A stretch of DNA of 6,582 bases from an uncultured Eubacteriales bacterium. Lineage in GTDB: Bacteria; Bacillota_A; Clostridia; Lachnospirales; Cellulosilyticaceae. Made by a program: the position numbers and the translations under genes. Each line of letters opens with the position of its first letter. The first letter of the stretch is position 1. Below the pieces are notes generated by a model. The model made no database searches. It saw only the letters and a list, made by a program, of their open reading frames with translations, and was not told the origin of the DNA. Shown here piece after piece: positions 1 through 5,274 of the stretch. The stretch spans positions 1 to 6,582 of the forward strand of contig USPX01000113.1 of NCBI GenBank assembly GCA_900556665.1. Reading direction: 5' to 3'.

Positions 1-1
1 A

Positions 2-277
2 GATAAAAGAGCCTTTGCTTGGTTTTCTACCTTTGTAGCTATCAATGCAGTTATCTTTGGGACATTAGAAGGATTTCTTGGTGATGAAATTTTAGATCTT
101 ATACCAGATTGGCGTTGGGCTGCCATTTGGTATTTATGGGCTATTTTATGGGGAACAGCCTTTGTAGAAGATATATTAGGTAAGAAACTAGGTAACTTTA
201 CACCCTGGCTTCAAATCTTCGAAGGCATTGTAACTGCTTGGATTCCTGGAATCCTTATAATTATAGGTAAATGGTAA
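2..277 (+). CDS. ureI: UreI/AmiS-family urea channel, C-terminal part (5' end outside window)
   Basis: This is the last 91 residues of an inner-membrane channel that lets urea (or short amides in AmiS relatives) enter the cell. The open frame has no start in the window and ends with TAA at 275-277. Three hydrophobic segments are visible, at about fragment residues 5-22, 38-56 and 68-88. The fragment aligns by eye with the end of H. pylori UreI: FVAIN, an AIW..WA.LW.TAF block, G.FTPWL, then EGI.TAWIP. Fragment Trp46, Trp50 and Glu74 fall at the positions of H. pylori Trp149, Trp153 and Glu177, residues lining or near its urea pathway (recalled, not searched). The loop between the first two segments is acidic and has no histidine, unlike the acid-gated H. 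pylori channel. Location just before ureE supports urease-linked urea uptake over an amide role. The missing N-terminal half is presumably intact upstream. Confidence 0.88.
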   Translation, partial: DKRAFAWFSTFVAINAVIFGTLEGFLGDEILDLIPDWRWAAIWYLWAILWGTAFVEDILGKKLGNFTPWLQIFEGIVTAWIPGILIIIGKW

Positions 278-290
278 AAATACTTTTAAA

Positions 291-331
291 TAATATTCCC
301 ATGGCGTTTTGAACTCACCATGGGAATATTA
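291..331 (+). promoter_or_regulatory. 14-bp perfect stem-loop between ureI and ureE
   Basis: Arms 291-304 and 318-331 are perfect inverted complements (TAATATTCCCATGG and CCATGGGAATATTA), enclosing a 13-nt loop. The sequence after it on the + strand is A-rich (AAAATCTTAAATT) with no run of T, so it does not look like an intrinsic terminator for ureI. A U-run on the opposite strand is also weak. The position, 13 nt after the ureI stop and 20 nt before the ureE ribosome binding site, suggests an RNA processing or mRNA stability element separating the channel and structural part of the operon from the accessory genes. The structure is seen directly; the role is inference. Confidence 0.6.
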
Positions 332-351
332 AAATCTTAAATTAAATTAAG

Positions 352-357
352 AAAGGA
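352..357 (+). promoter_or_regulatory. Ribosome binding site deciding the ureE start
   Basis: AAAGGA at 352-357 is 8 nt before the ATG at 366. The earlier in-frame ATG at 357 overlaps this site and has no separate ribosome binding site at a usable distance, so 366 is preferred as the start of ureE. Confidence 0.7.
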
Positions 358-365
358 TGGTTTAT

Positions 366-848
366 ATGATTTGTGAAGAAGTTATTGGTAATCTCAAAAC
401 TGATACGTATGCTGGAAGGCCCATTGAATATGTAGATATTGAATGGCACGATGCCTTTCATAAGATTCATAAGAAAGTTACTAAAGAAGGAACTGAAGTT
501 GGTATTCGCCTTGGTAATGATGTTTTAGTCCATGGTTTAAAAGAAGGAGATGTCCTCTATGCAGATAATGATAAAGTCATTGCTGTGCATATTCTTCCTT
601 GTGAAGCAATCATTATAAATGTCAGTGAACATCATCCAGAAATGATTGCTAAGGTATGTTATGAAATTGGCAACCGTCATGCCACATTATTTTGGGGTAA
701 TGATTCTCATACTTTTATCACACCTTATACTGAACCTACTTTAGTCATGCTTAATAAACTTCATGGTGTAAATGCAAAAGTAGAAACTGTTGCCTTAGAC
801 TTTACTAAAGCAATCTCTTCTTCTATTAATGCACATACCCATGGTTAG
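366..848 (+). CDS. ureE: Urease accessory protein UreE (nickel metallochaperone)
   Basis: UreE is a cytoplasmic dimer that binds Ni(II) and hands it to UreG for urease activation. The protein is 160 residues from ATG 366, within the usual 150-170. The N-terminal peptide-binding-type domain covers about residues 1-75 and contains EYVDIEW and GDVLY. The metal-binding domain follows, with the hallmark EIGNRH at residues 100-105. His105 corresponds to the conserved nickel-binding histidine at the dimer interface. The C-terminus is AHTHG with His157 and His159, a short version of the His-rich tail found in many UreE proteins, so large nickel storage capacity is unlikely. An in-frame ATG at 357 would add three residues but overlaps the ribosome binding site. 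Its TAG stop is followed 9 nt later by ureF, and the ureF ribosome binding site overlaps that stop, which suggests translational coupling. Confidence 0.93.
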   Translation: MICEEVIGNLKTDTYAGRPIEYVDIEWHDAFHKIHKKVTKEGTEVGIRLGNDVLVHGLKEGDVLYADNDKVIAVHILPCEAIIINVSEHHPEMIAKVCYEIGNRHATLFWGNDSHTFITPYTEPTLVMLNKLHGVNAKVETVALDFTKAISSSINAHTHG

Positions 849-857
849 GATGGGGCT

Positions 858-1550
858 ATGAATACAAAAAATAATTTTCATCTATTACAAATTAATGATG
901 CCTTATTTCCTATAGGTGCCTATTCTCATTCTTATGGCTTAGAAACTTATATTCAAAAAGGCATCTTAAAAAACGCTCATGATGCCTCTGTTTATTTAGA
1001 AAATAAGTTGAAATATGCTATTTTATATTCTGATTTACTAGGGGCTCGTCTTGCCTACGAATATACTGCTAAGGGGCAACTTGATGAACTTCTAAAATTA
1101 AACACCTTAACTGAGGCACTTAAAGCACCTTCTGAAATACGAGAAGCTAGTCTTAAATTAGGTTCTAGATTTGTAAAGACTATGACCTCTTTAAATCTTA
1201 CTTATGCTTCTCCTACTTTCACAGATTTTATAGGCCAATCAATGGAAAAGAAACTTCATCACTGCTGTTTATACGGTAGCTTTTGTGCTGCTATGGCAAT
1301 TGATGAAGTAGATGCTCTTTATCACTTTATATATGCTCAAACTTCCGCTATTGTCACAACCTGTGTCAAAAGTATTCCACTTAGTCAAACAGATGGTCAA
1401 AAAATATTATCTGCTAGCTTTCCACTTTTGACTGAGCTTATAGAAAAGGTTATGCATTTAGATGCCATATGGTATGGTTGTAGCACCCCTGGCTTTGATA
1501 TACGTAGTATGCAACATGAATGGTTATATTCCAGAATTTATATGTCATAA
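858..1550 (+). CDS. ureF: Urease accessory protein UreF
   Basis: UreF is the cytoplasmic all-helical component of the UreD-UreF-UreG activation complex; it bridges UreD and UreG and is thought to control GTPase-coupled nickel delivery. The product is 230 residues, normal for the family. Family signatures include the N-terminal [20 protein letters not shown] at residues 9-28, followed by ETYIQ. There is a central G..CAAMAI.E..AL..FIY block, then [13 protein letters not shown]. The ending [20 protein letters not shown] (211-230) is the conserved UreF C-terminus that contacts UreD. A G-rich ribosome binding site (AGGATGGGG, about 848-856) lies right before ATG 858 and overlaps the ureE stop. The gene is complete with no frameshift, and ureG follows after 32 nt. 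Confidence 0.95.
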   Translation: MNTKNNFHLLQINDALFPIGAYSHSYGLETYIQKGILKNAHDASVYLENKLKYAILYSDLLGARLAYEYTAKGQLDELLKLNTLTEALKAPSEIREASLKLGSRFVKTMTSLNLTYASPTFTDFIGQSMEKKLHHCCLYGSFCAAMAIDEVDALYHFIYAQTSAIVTTCVKSIPLSQTDGQKILSASFPLLTELIEKVMHLDAIWYGCSTPGFDIRSMQHEWLYSRIYMS

Positions 1551-1569
1551 TCTCTAACCTAAAAATGAA

Positions 1570-1575
1570 AGAAGG
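1570..1575 (+). promoter_or_regulatory. Ribosome binding site deciding the ureG start
   Basis: AGAAGG at 1570-1575 is 7 nt before ATG 1583. The open frame extends upstream to an ATG at 1520, but that would overlap the end of ureF and add 21 residues with no counterpart in UreG. The P-loop sits at residues 10-17 only with the 1583 start, as expected for the family. Confidence 0.8.
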
Positions 1576-1582
1576 TAAAATA

Positions 1583-2191
1583 ATGTCTTACATTAAAATT
1601 GGTGTAGCTGGTCCTGTTGGTTCAGGAAAAACTGCACTTATTGAAAAGCTTACCCGTAAACTTGCTAAGACTTATAGCATTGGGGTTATTACAAATGATA
1701 TTTATACGAAAGAGGATGCTGAGTTTTTAAGTAAAAACAGCGTCCTTCCTATAGAAAGAATTATTGGTGTAGAAACTGGCGGATGTCCACATACAGCCAT
1801 CCGTGAAGATGCTTCCATGAATCTAGAAGCCGTTGATGAAATGATTACACGCTTTCCTGATATTGAACTGCTCTTTATTGAAAGTGGTGGTGATAACCTC
1901 TCTGCTACCTTTAGTCCCGAATTAGTTGATGCCACAATCTTCGTTATTGACGTAGCCGAAGGTGACAAAATCCCACGAAAAGGTGGCCCTGGTATTACAC
2001 GTTCTGATTTACTTGTTATTAATAAAATTGATTTAGCCCCTTACGTTGGCGCAGATTTAAGTGTCATGGAAAGAGACTCTAAGAAAATGCGTGGTAATAA
2101 GCCTTTTATTTTTACCAATATTCGTAGTGATGAGGGAACAGATGAAGTGATTAAGTGGATTAAACATAATGTGTTATTAGAGGGGTGCTAG
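1583..2191 (+). CDS. ureG: Urease accessory GTPase UreG
   Basis: UreG is a SIMIBI-class GTPase. Nickel and GTP bind to drive its dimerisation, and GTP hydrolysis releases nickel into the urease active site within the complex with UreF and UreD. The product is 202 residues (family about 200-215). Visible motifs, in order: P-loop GPVGSGKT at residues 10-17, [10 protein letters not shown] (38-47), [17 protein letters not shown] (62-78) with the nickel-binding Cys-Pro-His at 68-70, [15 protein letters not shown] (100-114), the [17 protein letters not shown] region (122-138), and the guanine-specificity motif NKID at 147-150. All catalytic motifs are intact. The stop codon TAG at 2189-2191 abuts the ATG of ureD with no spacing, so the two genes are very probably translationally coupled. 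This is the most confidently identified gene in the window. Confidence 0.98.
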   Translation: MSYIKIGVAGPVGSGKTALIEKLTRKLAKTYSIGVITNDIYTKEDAEFLSKNSVLPIERIIGVETGGCPHTAIREDASMNLEAVDEMITRFPDIELLFIESGGDNLSATFSPELVDATIFVIDVAEGDKIPRKGGPGITRSDLLVINKIDLAPYVGADLSVMERDSKKMRGNKPFIFTNIRSDEGTDEVIKWIKHNVLLEGC

Positions 2192-2989
2192 ATGGAAAAT
2201 AAATTTGGCAAGACCTCAAAACTTATGATTAAAGCAGGAGTTAAAAATCATCAAACTGTTCTACAAGATGTATTTTTTACGGCTCCTTTTAAGATTATGC
2301 ATCCCTTTTATGAGCCTAAAAATGCCCTAAATGAAAAAGATTTTATGACAGTCATGTGTCTCACGGCTTCTGCTGGCATTATGGCTGGTGACGAACAGGA
2401 ATATACAATTTCTGTAAACGAGGGTGCTAAACTAGAATTTGTCTCACAGGCCTATGAAAAAATTCACAAGATGACGGAAGGCTCTGCTAAAAGAACTGCT
2501 AACTTACATGTCTCTAAAAATGCCTGTCTCTTTTATAATCCCCTTCCTACCATTCCTTTTAAAGACTCAGCCTTTAGTAGTATAGTCAACGTGCATTTAG
2601 AGGATACCAGTTCTAAATTTGTTTTTAAAGAAATCCTCTCTGCTGGTAGATATGCCCGTGGTGAAAAGTTTGAATATCGTTATTATCATAATTTAATCAA
2701 TGTATATGAAGGCAGCACTCTTATTTATGCTGATAATACAAGACTTGAGCCTGCTACTACAGATTTAACTTCTTTAGGTATGTATGAAAATTTCACTCAT
2801 CTTGGCACTTTACTTTTATTTCATGTTTGTAAAGAGGCTGCATGGTTCCAAAAGGTTCGTGAATTATTAGATACAACGCCTGATTTAGAAGGTGGTATTA
2901 CACTAGGTGCCAACGAAACAATCATCATTCGTATTCTAGGAAAGACCTCAGAACAAATAGAACGTATAATGGATAAAATACTTATATAA
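2192..2989 (+). CDS. ureD: Urease accessory protein UreD (UreH type)
   Basis: UreD (called UreH in Helicobacter) binds apo-urease directly and is the scaffold through which nickel passes from UreG/UreF to the active site. The product is 265 residues, at the short end of the UreD family and the same length I recall for H. pylori UreH. Recognisable blocks are FFTAPFKIMHPFY (residues 28-40), ASAGIMAGDEQ, SQAYEKIHKM, a central NPLPTIPF.DS.F stretch, and EILSAGRYARGEKFEY. They match H. pylori UreH more closely than the proteobacterial UreD pattern (recalled by eye, not aligned computationally). Translation starts at ATG 2192 directly after the ureG stop, with an AGAGGGG-type ribosome binding site inside the ureG 3' end. 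It is the last gene of the operon: the next gene is convergent, and a terminator hairpin begins at its stop codon. Confidence 0.95.
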   Translation: MENKFGKTSKLMIKAGVKNHQTVLQDVFFTAPFKIMHPFYEPKNALNEKDFMTVMCLTASAGIMAGDEQEYTISVNEGAKLEFVSQAYEKIHKMTEGSAKRTANLHVSKNACLFYNPLPTIPFKDSAFSSIVNVHLEDTSSKFVFKEILSAGRYARGEKFEYRYYHNLINVYEGSTLIYADNTRLEPATTDLTSLGMYENFTHLGTLLLFHVCKEAAWFQKVRELLDTTPDLEGGITLGANETIIIRILGKTSEQIERIMDKILI

Positions 2990-3033
2990 AAAAGGAGTAT
3001 GCACTCACCTTTATTAGTGAGTACATACTCCTT
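2988..3033 (-). terminator. Intrinsic terminator of the minus-strand hcp, possibly bidirectional
   Basis: Arms 2992-3008 and 3017-3033 form a 17-position stem with an 8-nt loop. The single imperfect position (3002/3023) is a C-A mismatch in + strand RNA but a G-U wobble in minus-strand RNA. On the minus strand the hairpin runs into six U residues (complement of 2988-2993). On the + strand it is followed only by CATTTATCTG. It therefore fits best as the terminator of the hcp gene ending at 3060, with weaker use for ureD. The U-tract overlaps the ureD stop codon (2987-2989). Confidence 0.85.
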
Positions 3034-3059
3034 CATTTATCTGTTCAGATTAAGTCAGA

Positions 3060-4985
3060 TTATGCGTTTAATTTTGCAAGTAATGTTTCAAGGTCTAATC
3101 CATGAACTGCACAAGCTTCACCTAATGATTCCATTTGTGAAGATGGGCATCCGAGGCAGTGCATACCAGCTTCCATTAAGATGCGCGCATGTTCTGGGTT
3201 AGCTTTTAAAACATCTCCAATAATCATATCAGCTGTGATAGCCCCAGCTGGCGCTTCAGTAGTAGCTTCTTCTTTACCGAAGAACATTTCCATATCTTCT
3301 TCTACTGTTGAGATTCCACCAATACCGAAGTTTTCGATTAATACATTAGCAACGTTTGGTGAAAGGAATGCAGGAAGTGTTGGTCCTAAGTGGATTTCTT
3401 TAACACCAAGGTATAATAATGATAATAATACGATTACAGCTTTTTGTTCATACCAAGCAATGTTGTAGATGATTGGTAATTCATTGATATCTGCAAGACC
3501 GAAGATTTCTTTTAATTTAAGAGCGATTAATGCTAATGAGTAAGAGTCATTACATTGACCTGCATCTAATACTCTTGGAATACCACCGATATCTCCAAGG
3601 TCAAGCTTGTTGTATTTGTATTTTGCACAACCTGCTGTTAAGATTACAGTGTCTTTTGGAAGTGCTTTAGCGAAATCTGTGTAGTAGTTACGTTTAGAAG
3701 CTCTACCATCACAACCAGCCATTACTACGAATTTTTTGATTGCGCCAGATTTAACTGCTTCTACTACTGTATCTGCAAGAGCAAATACTTGTTCATGAGC
3801 GAATCCACCAACGATTTCACCTGTTTCAATTTCTGTTGGAGCCGCACATTTTTTAGCCATTTCGATGATTTCTGAGAAGTCTTTTTGGCTTCCAGCTTCA
3901 CCTTCAATGTGTTTGCAACCAGCGTATCCTGCTGCACCTGTTGTAAACATTCTATCTTTGTAAGAATCTTTTGGAGGTACGATACAGTTTGTTGTCATTA
4001 AGATTGGTCCGTTGAATGATTCGAATTCATCTTTTTGTTTCCACCATGCGTTACCGTAGTTACCTACTAAGTGACTGTATTTTTTAAGTTGTGGATAGTA
4101 GTGTGCTGGTAACATTTCAGAGTGAGTATAAATGTCTACTCCTGTGCCTTCTGTTTGAATTAATAATTGTTCAATATCTGCAAGGTCGTGACCAGATACT
4201 AAGATACCAGGGTTTTTACCTACACCGATATTAACTTTAGTGATTTCTGGATTTCCATAAGTAGATGTATTAGCTGTATCAAGAAGTGCCATACCATCTA
4301 CACCAACTTTACCTGTTTCAAGTGTTAATGCTACTAAATCGTCAACTGTTAATGAATCATCCATTAATTTCATTAATGTTTCTTGCATGAAAGCATCGAT
4401 TTCTTCGTTATCGTGACCTAAAGCATTAGCATGTTTAGAGTAAGCTGATAAACCTTTTAATCCATATGTGATTAATTCTCTTAAAGAACGTACATCTTCA
4501 TTTTCTGTTGCTAAAACACCAACTTCTTCTGAATCAGCTTTAGCTTTTAACATTTCATTTACTTCTTTACCATCATTGTTTTTAGATACGATATTTTTAA
4601 GTGTTGCTAAGAATCCTGATTTTTTGTTTTCTTCTACATCCCATGTGGCAGCTTCTGATAAGTTTTCTTTGTTTAATAACTCGTTCATTAACTCGTTTTT
4701 CATAGCTAATGTTTCTTTTACTCTTGCATAGAATACATCATCATCAAAGTTCGCATTTGTGATTGTTGTAAATAAGTTTAATGTAATATAGTGGTTTACA
4801 TCTTTAGAAATTGCTTTTCCTTCTTTACGTAAACGTGTTGTTACTTCTGATAAACCTTTTGTTACATAGATTAATAAATCTTGCATATTTGCAAGGTCTG
4901 CTGATTTACCACAAACCCCTACTTTTGTACAACCTTTGTTTCCGGCTGTTTCTTGGCATTGCATACAAAACATATTTCTGCTCAT
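3060..4985 (-). CDS. hcp: Hybrid cluster protein (hydroxylamine reductase family) with C-terminal DUF1858 domain
   Basis: Hcp (prismane) proteins are cytoplasmic iron-sulfur enzymes reported to reduce hydroxylamine and nitric oxide, and they help against nitrosative stress in anaerobes. The product has 641 residues. The N-terminal cluster motif C-X2-C-X8-C-X5-C is Cys7, 10, 19 and 25, the [4Fe-4S] spacing of anaerobe-type Hcp. All seven expected hybrid-cluster ligands are present: His266, Glu290, Cys334, Cys425, Cys453, Cys478 and Glu513, in [32 protein letters not shown] and WYEQKA. The core ends near residue 570. After an Ala/Glu/Thr-rich linker, residues 582-641 form a DUF1858 (Hcp-associated redox disulfide) domain with HCLGC (Cys610, Cys613) and Cys625. 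Core Hcp is about 550 residues, so the extra length is mostly this fusion plus roughly 23 residues near positions 90-160. The start has AAAGGAGA (5002-4995) 9 nt upstream. No Hcr-type reductase gene adjoins it. Confidence 0.95.
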   Translation of the reverse strand: MSRNMFCMQCQETAGNKGCTKVGVCGKSADLANMQDLLIYVTKGLSEVTTRLRKEGKAISKDVNHYITLNLFTTITNANFDDDVFYARVKETLAMKNELMNELLNKENLSEAATWDVEENKKSGFLATLKNIVSKNNDGKEVNEMLKAKADSEEVGVLATENEDVRSLRELITYGLKGLSAYSKHANALGHDNEEIDAFMQETLMKLMDDSLTVDDLVALTLETGKVGVDGMALLDTANTSTYGNPEITKVNIGVGKNPGILVSGHDLADIEQLLIQTEGTGVDIYTHSEMLPAHYYPQLKKYSHLVGNYGNAWWKQKDEFESFNGPILMTTNCIVPPKDSYKDRMFTTGAAGYAGCKHIEGEAGSQKDFSEIIEMAKKCAAPTEIETGEIVGGFAHEQVFALADTVVEAVKSGAIKKFVVMAGCDGRASKRNYYTDFAKALPKDTVILTAGCAKYKYNKLDLGDIGGIPRVLDAGQCNDSYSLALIALKLKEIFGLADINELPIIYNIAWYEQKAVIVLLSLLYLGVKEIHLGPTLPAFLSPNVANVLIENFGIGGISTVEEDMEMFFGKEEATTEAPAGAITADMIIGDVLKANPEHARILMEAGMHCLGCPSSQMESLGEACAVHGLDLETLLAKLNA

Positions 4986-5271
4986 ATTTATATATCTCCT
5001 TTTAAGTGAGTCATTTTTTAATTCATCTATTCAAATGCTCTCGCGTTTGTCGTCTGTCGAACATGAACATATCTTACTTCATTCCGAGACAAAAAAACGT
5101 AGCCATGGCTACATTTCTAAAAACTTTTTTTATACATCACTCCAAAATACTTAAAAATCAAGGTCTTATACTTCTTAATTTAGGTTATTTATCACATAAA
5201 ATCTTTTTTCCGGGTCATCCTATTACTTGATATGACACTTTAGTTTTTCTATTAAAAGGAGGTTATTTAAA
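4986..5271. promoter_or_regulatory. Divergent intergenic region between the two hcp genes
   Basis: These 286 bp must hold the promoters for both hcp genes unless one is expressed from elsewhere. I found no convincing -35/-10 pair. On the minus strand, TATAAA (5134-5129) is a possible -10, with TTGATT (5161-5156) 21 nt away, which is too far. On the + strand, TTGATA (5227-5232) and TATTAA (5250-5255) have a 17-bp spacing, but the implied start of transcription would leave the hcp ribosome binding site untranscribed. TAAAAT (5197-5202) lacks a good -35. No TTGAT-N4-ATCAA FNR box was seen. Other structure: a terminator-like hairpin (5093-5118), a small hairpin (5032-5049: CAAATGC, TCTC, GCGTTTG), and a tandem GAACAT pair (5059-5070). 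No believable gene lies here. Confidence 0.5.
5091..5118 (-). terminator. Terminator-like hairpin in the leader side of the minus-strand hcp
   Basis: The 14-bp palindrome GTAGCCATGGCTAC (5099-5112) can fold in minus-strand RNA as GUAGC-CAUG-GCUAC. Pairing extends outward through a U-G wobble and A-U pairs to an 11-bp stem (5118-5108 with 5103-5093), ending in the complement of seven A residues (5091-5097). This is the shape of an intrinsic terminator pointing toward the hcp start at 4985. It could be an attenuator if the hcp promoter lies to its right, or an insulator if the promoter lies to its left. The palindromic core could instead be a protein-binding operator. Confidence 0.45.
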
Positions 5272-5274
5272 TTG
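5254..5274 (+). promoter_or_regulatory. Strong ribosome binding site with TTG start for the second hcp
   Basis: AAAAGGAGG (5254-5262) is 9 nt before TTG 5272. The first in-frame ATG, at 5284, is 21 nt from the site and would leave only one residue before the first cluster Phe-Cys. The TTG start gives MDYPMFCYQC and places the cysteine motif at residues 7-25, exactly as in the neighbouring hcp. Confidence 0.8.

Noticed and set aside
291..331. Calling the ureI-ureE hairpin an intrinsic terminator
   Set aside because: There is no T-run after the stem on the + strand, and full termination there would cut off the essential accessory genes, which have no visible promoter of their own.
1520..1582. 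Upstream ATG extending ureG by 21 residues
   Set aside because: It overlaps the end of ureF, lacks a ribosome binding site, and adds sequence not found in UreG; the ATG at 1583 has AGAAGG 7 nt upstream.
1702..1968. 88-codon minus-strand open frame inside ureG
   Set aside because: It is an antisense shadow of a well-conserved gene, with low-complexity Ser-rich translation and no ribosome binding site.
3045..3062. Direct repeat TCAGATTA (3045-3052 and 3055-3062) at the hcp 3' end
   Set aside because: It is only 8 bp, with the second copy covering the hcp stop codon. There is no sign of insertion or attachment-site function.
5023..5070. Minus-strand 15-codon ORF ([15 protein letters not shown]) in the hcp leader
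   Set aside because: It is too short to judge, and the only upstream purine stretch is a weak ribosome binding site. It is kept only as a possibility within the attenuator finding.
5006..5230. 74-codon + strand open frame (GTG start) between the two hcp genes
   Set aside because: There is no ribosome binding site; it begins across the reverse complement of the minus-strand hcp ribosome binding site and leader, and its product has no recognisable features.
5227..5255. TTGATA - 17 bp - TATTAA promoter for the second hcp
   Set aside because: The -10 element overlaps the start of the ribosome binding site, so transcription would begin after it; the match is probably chance in A/T-rich DNA.
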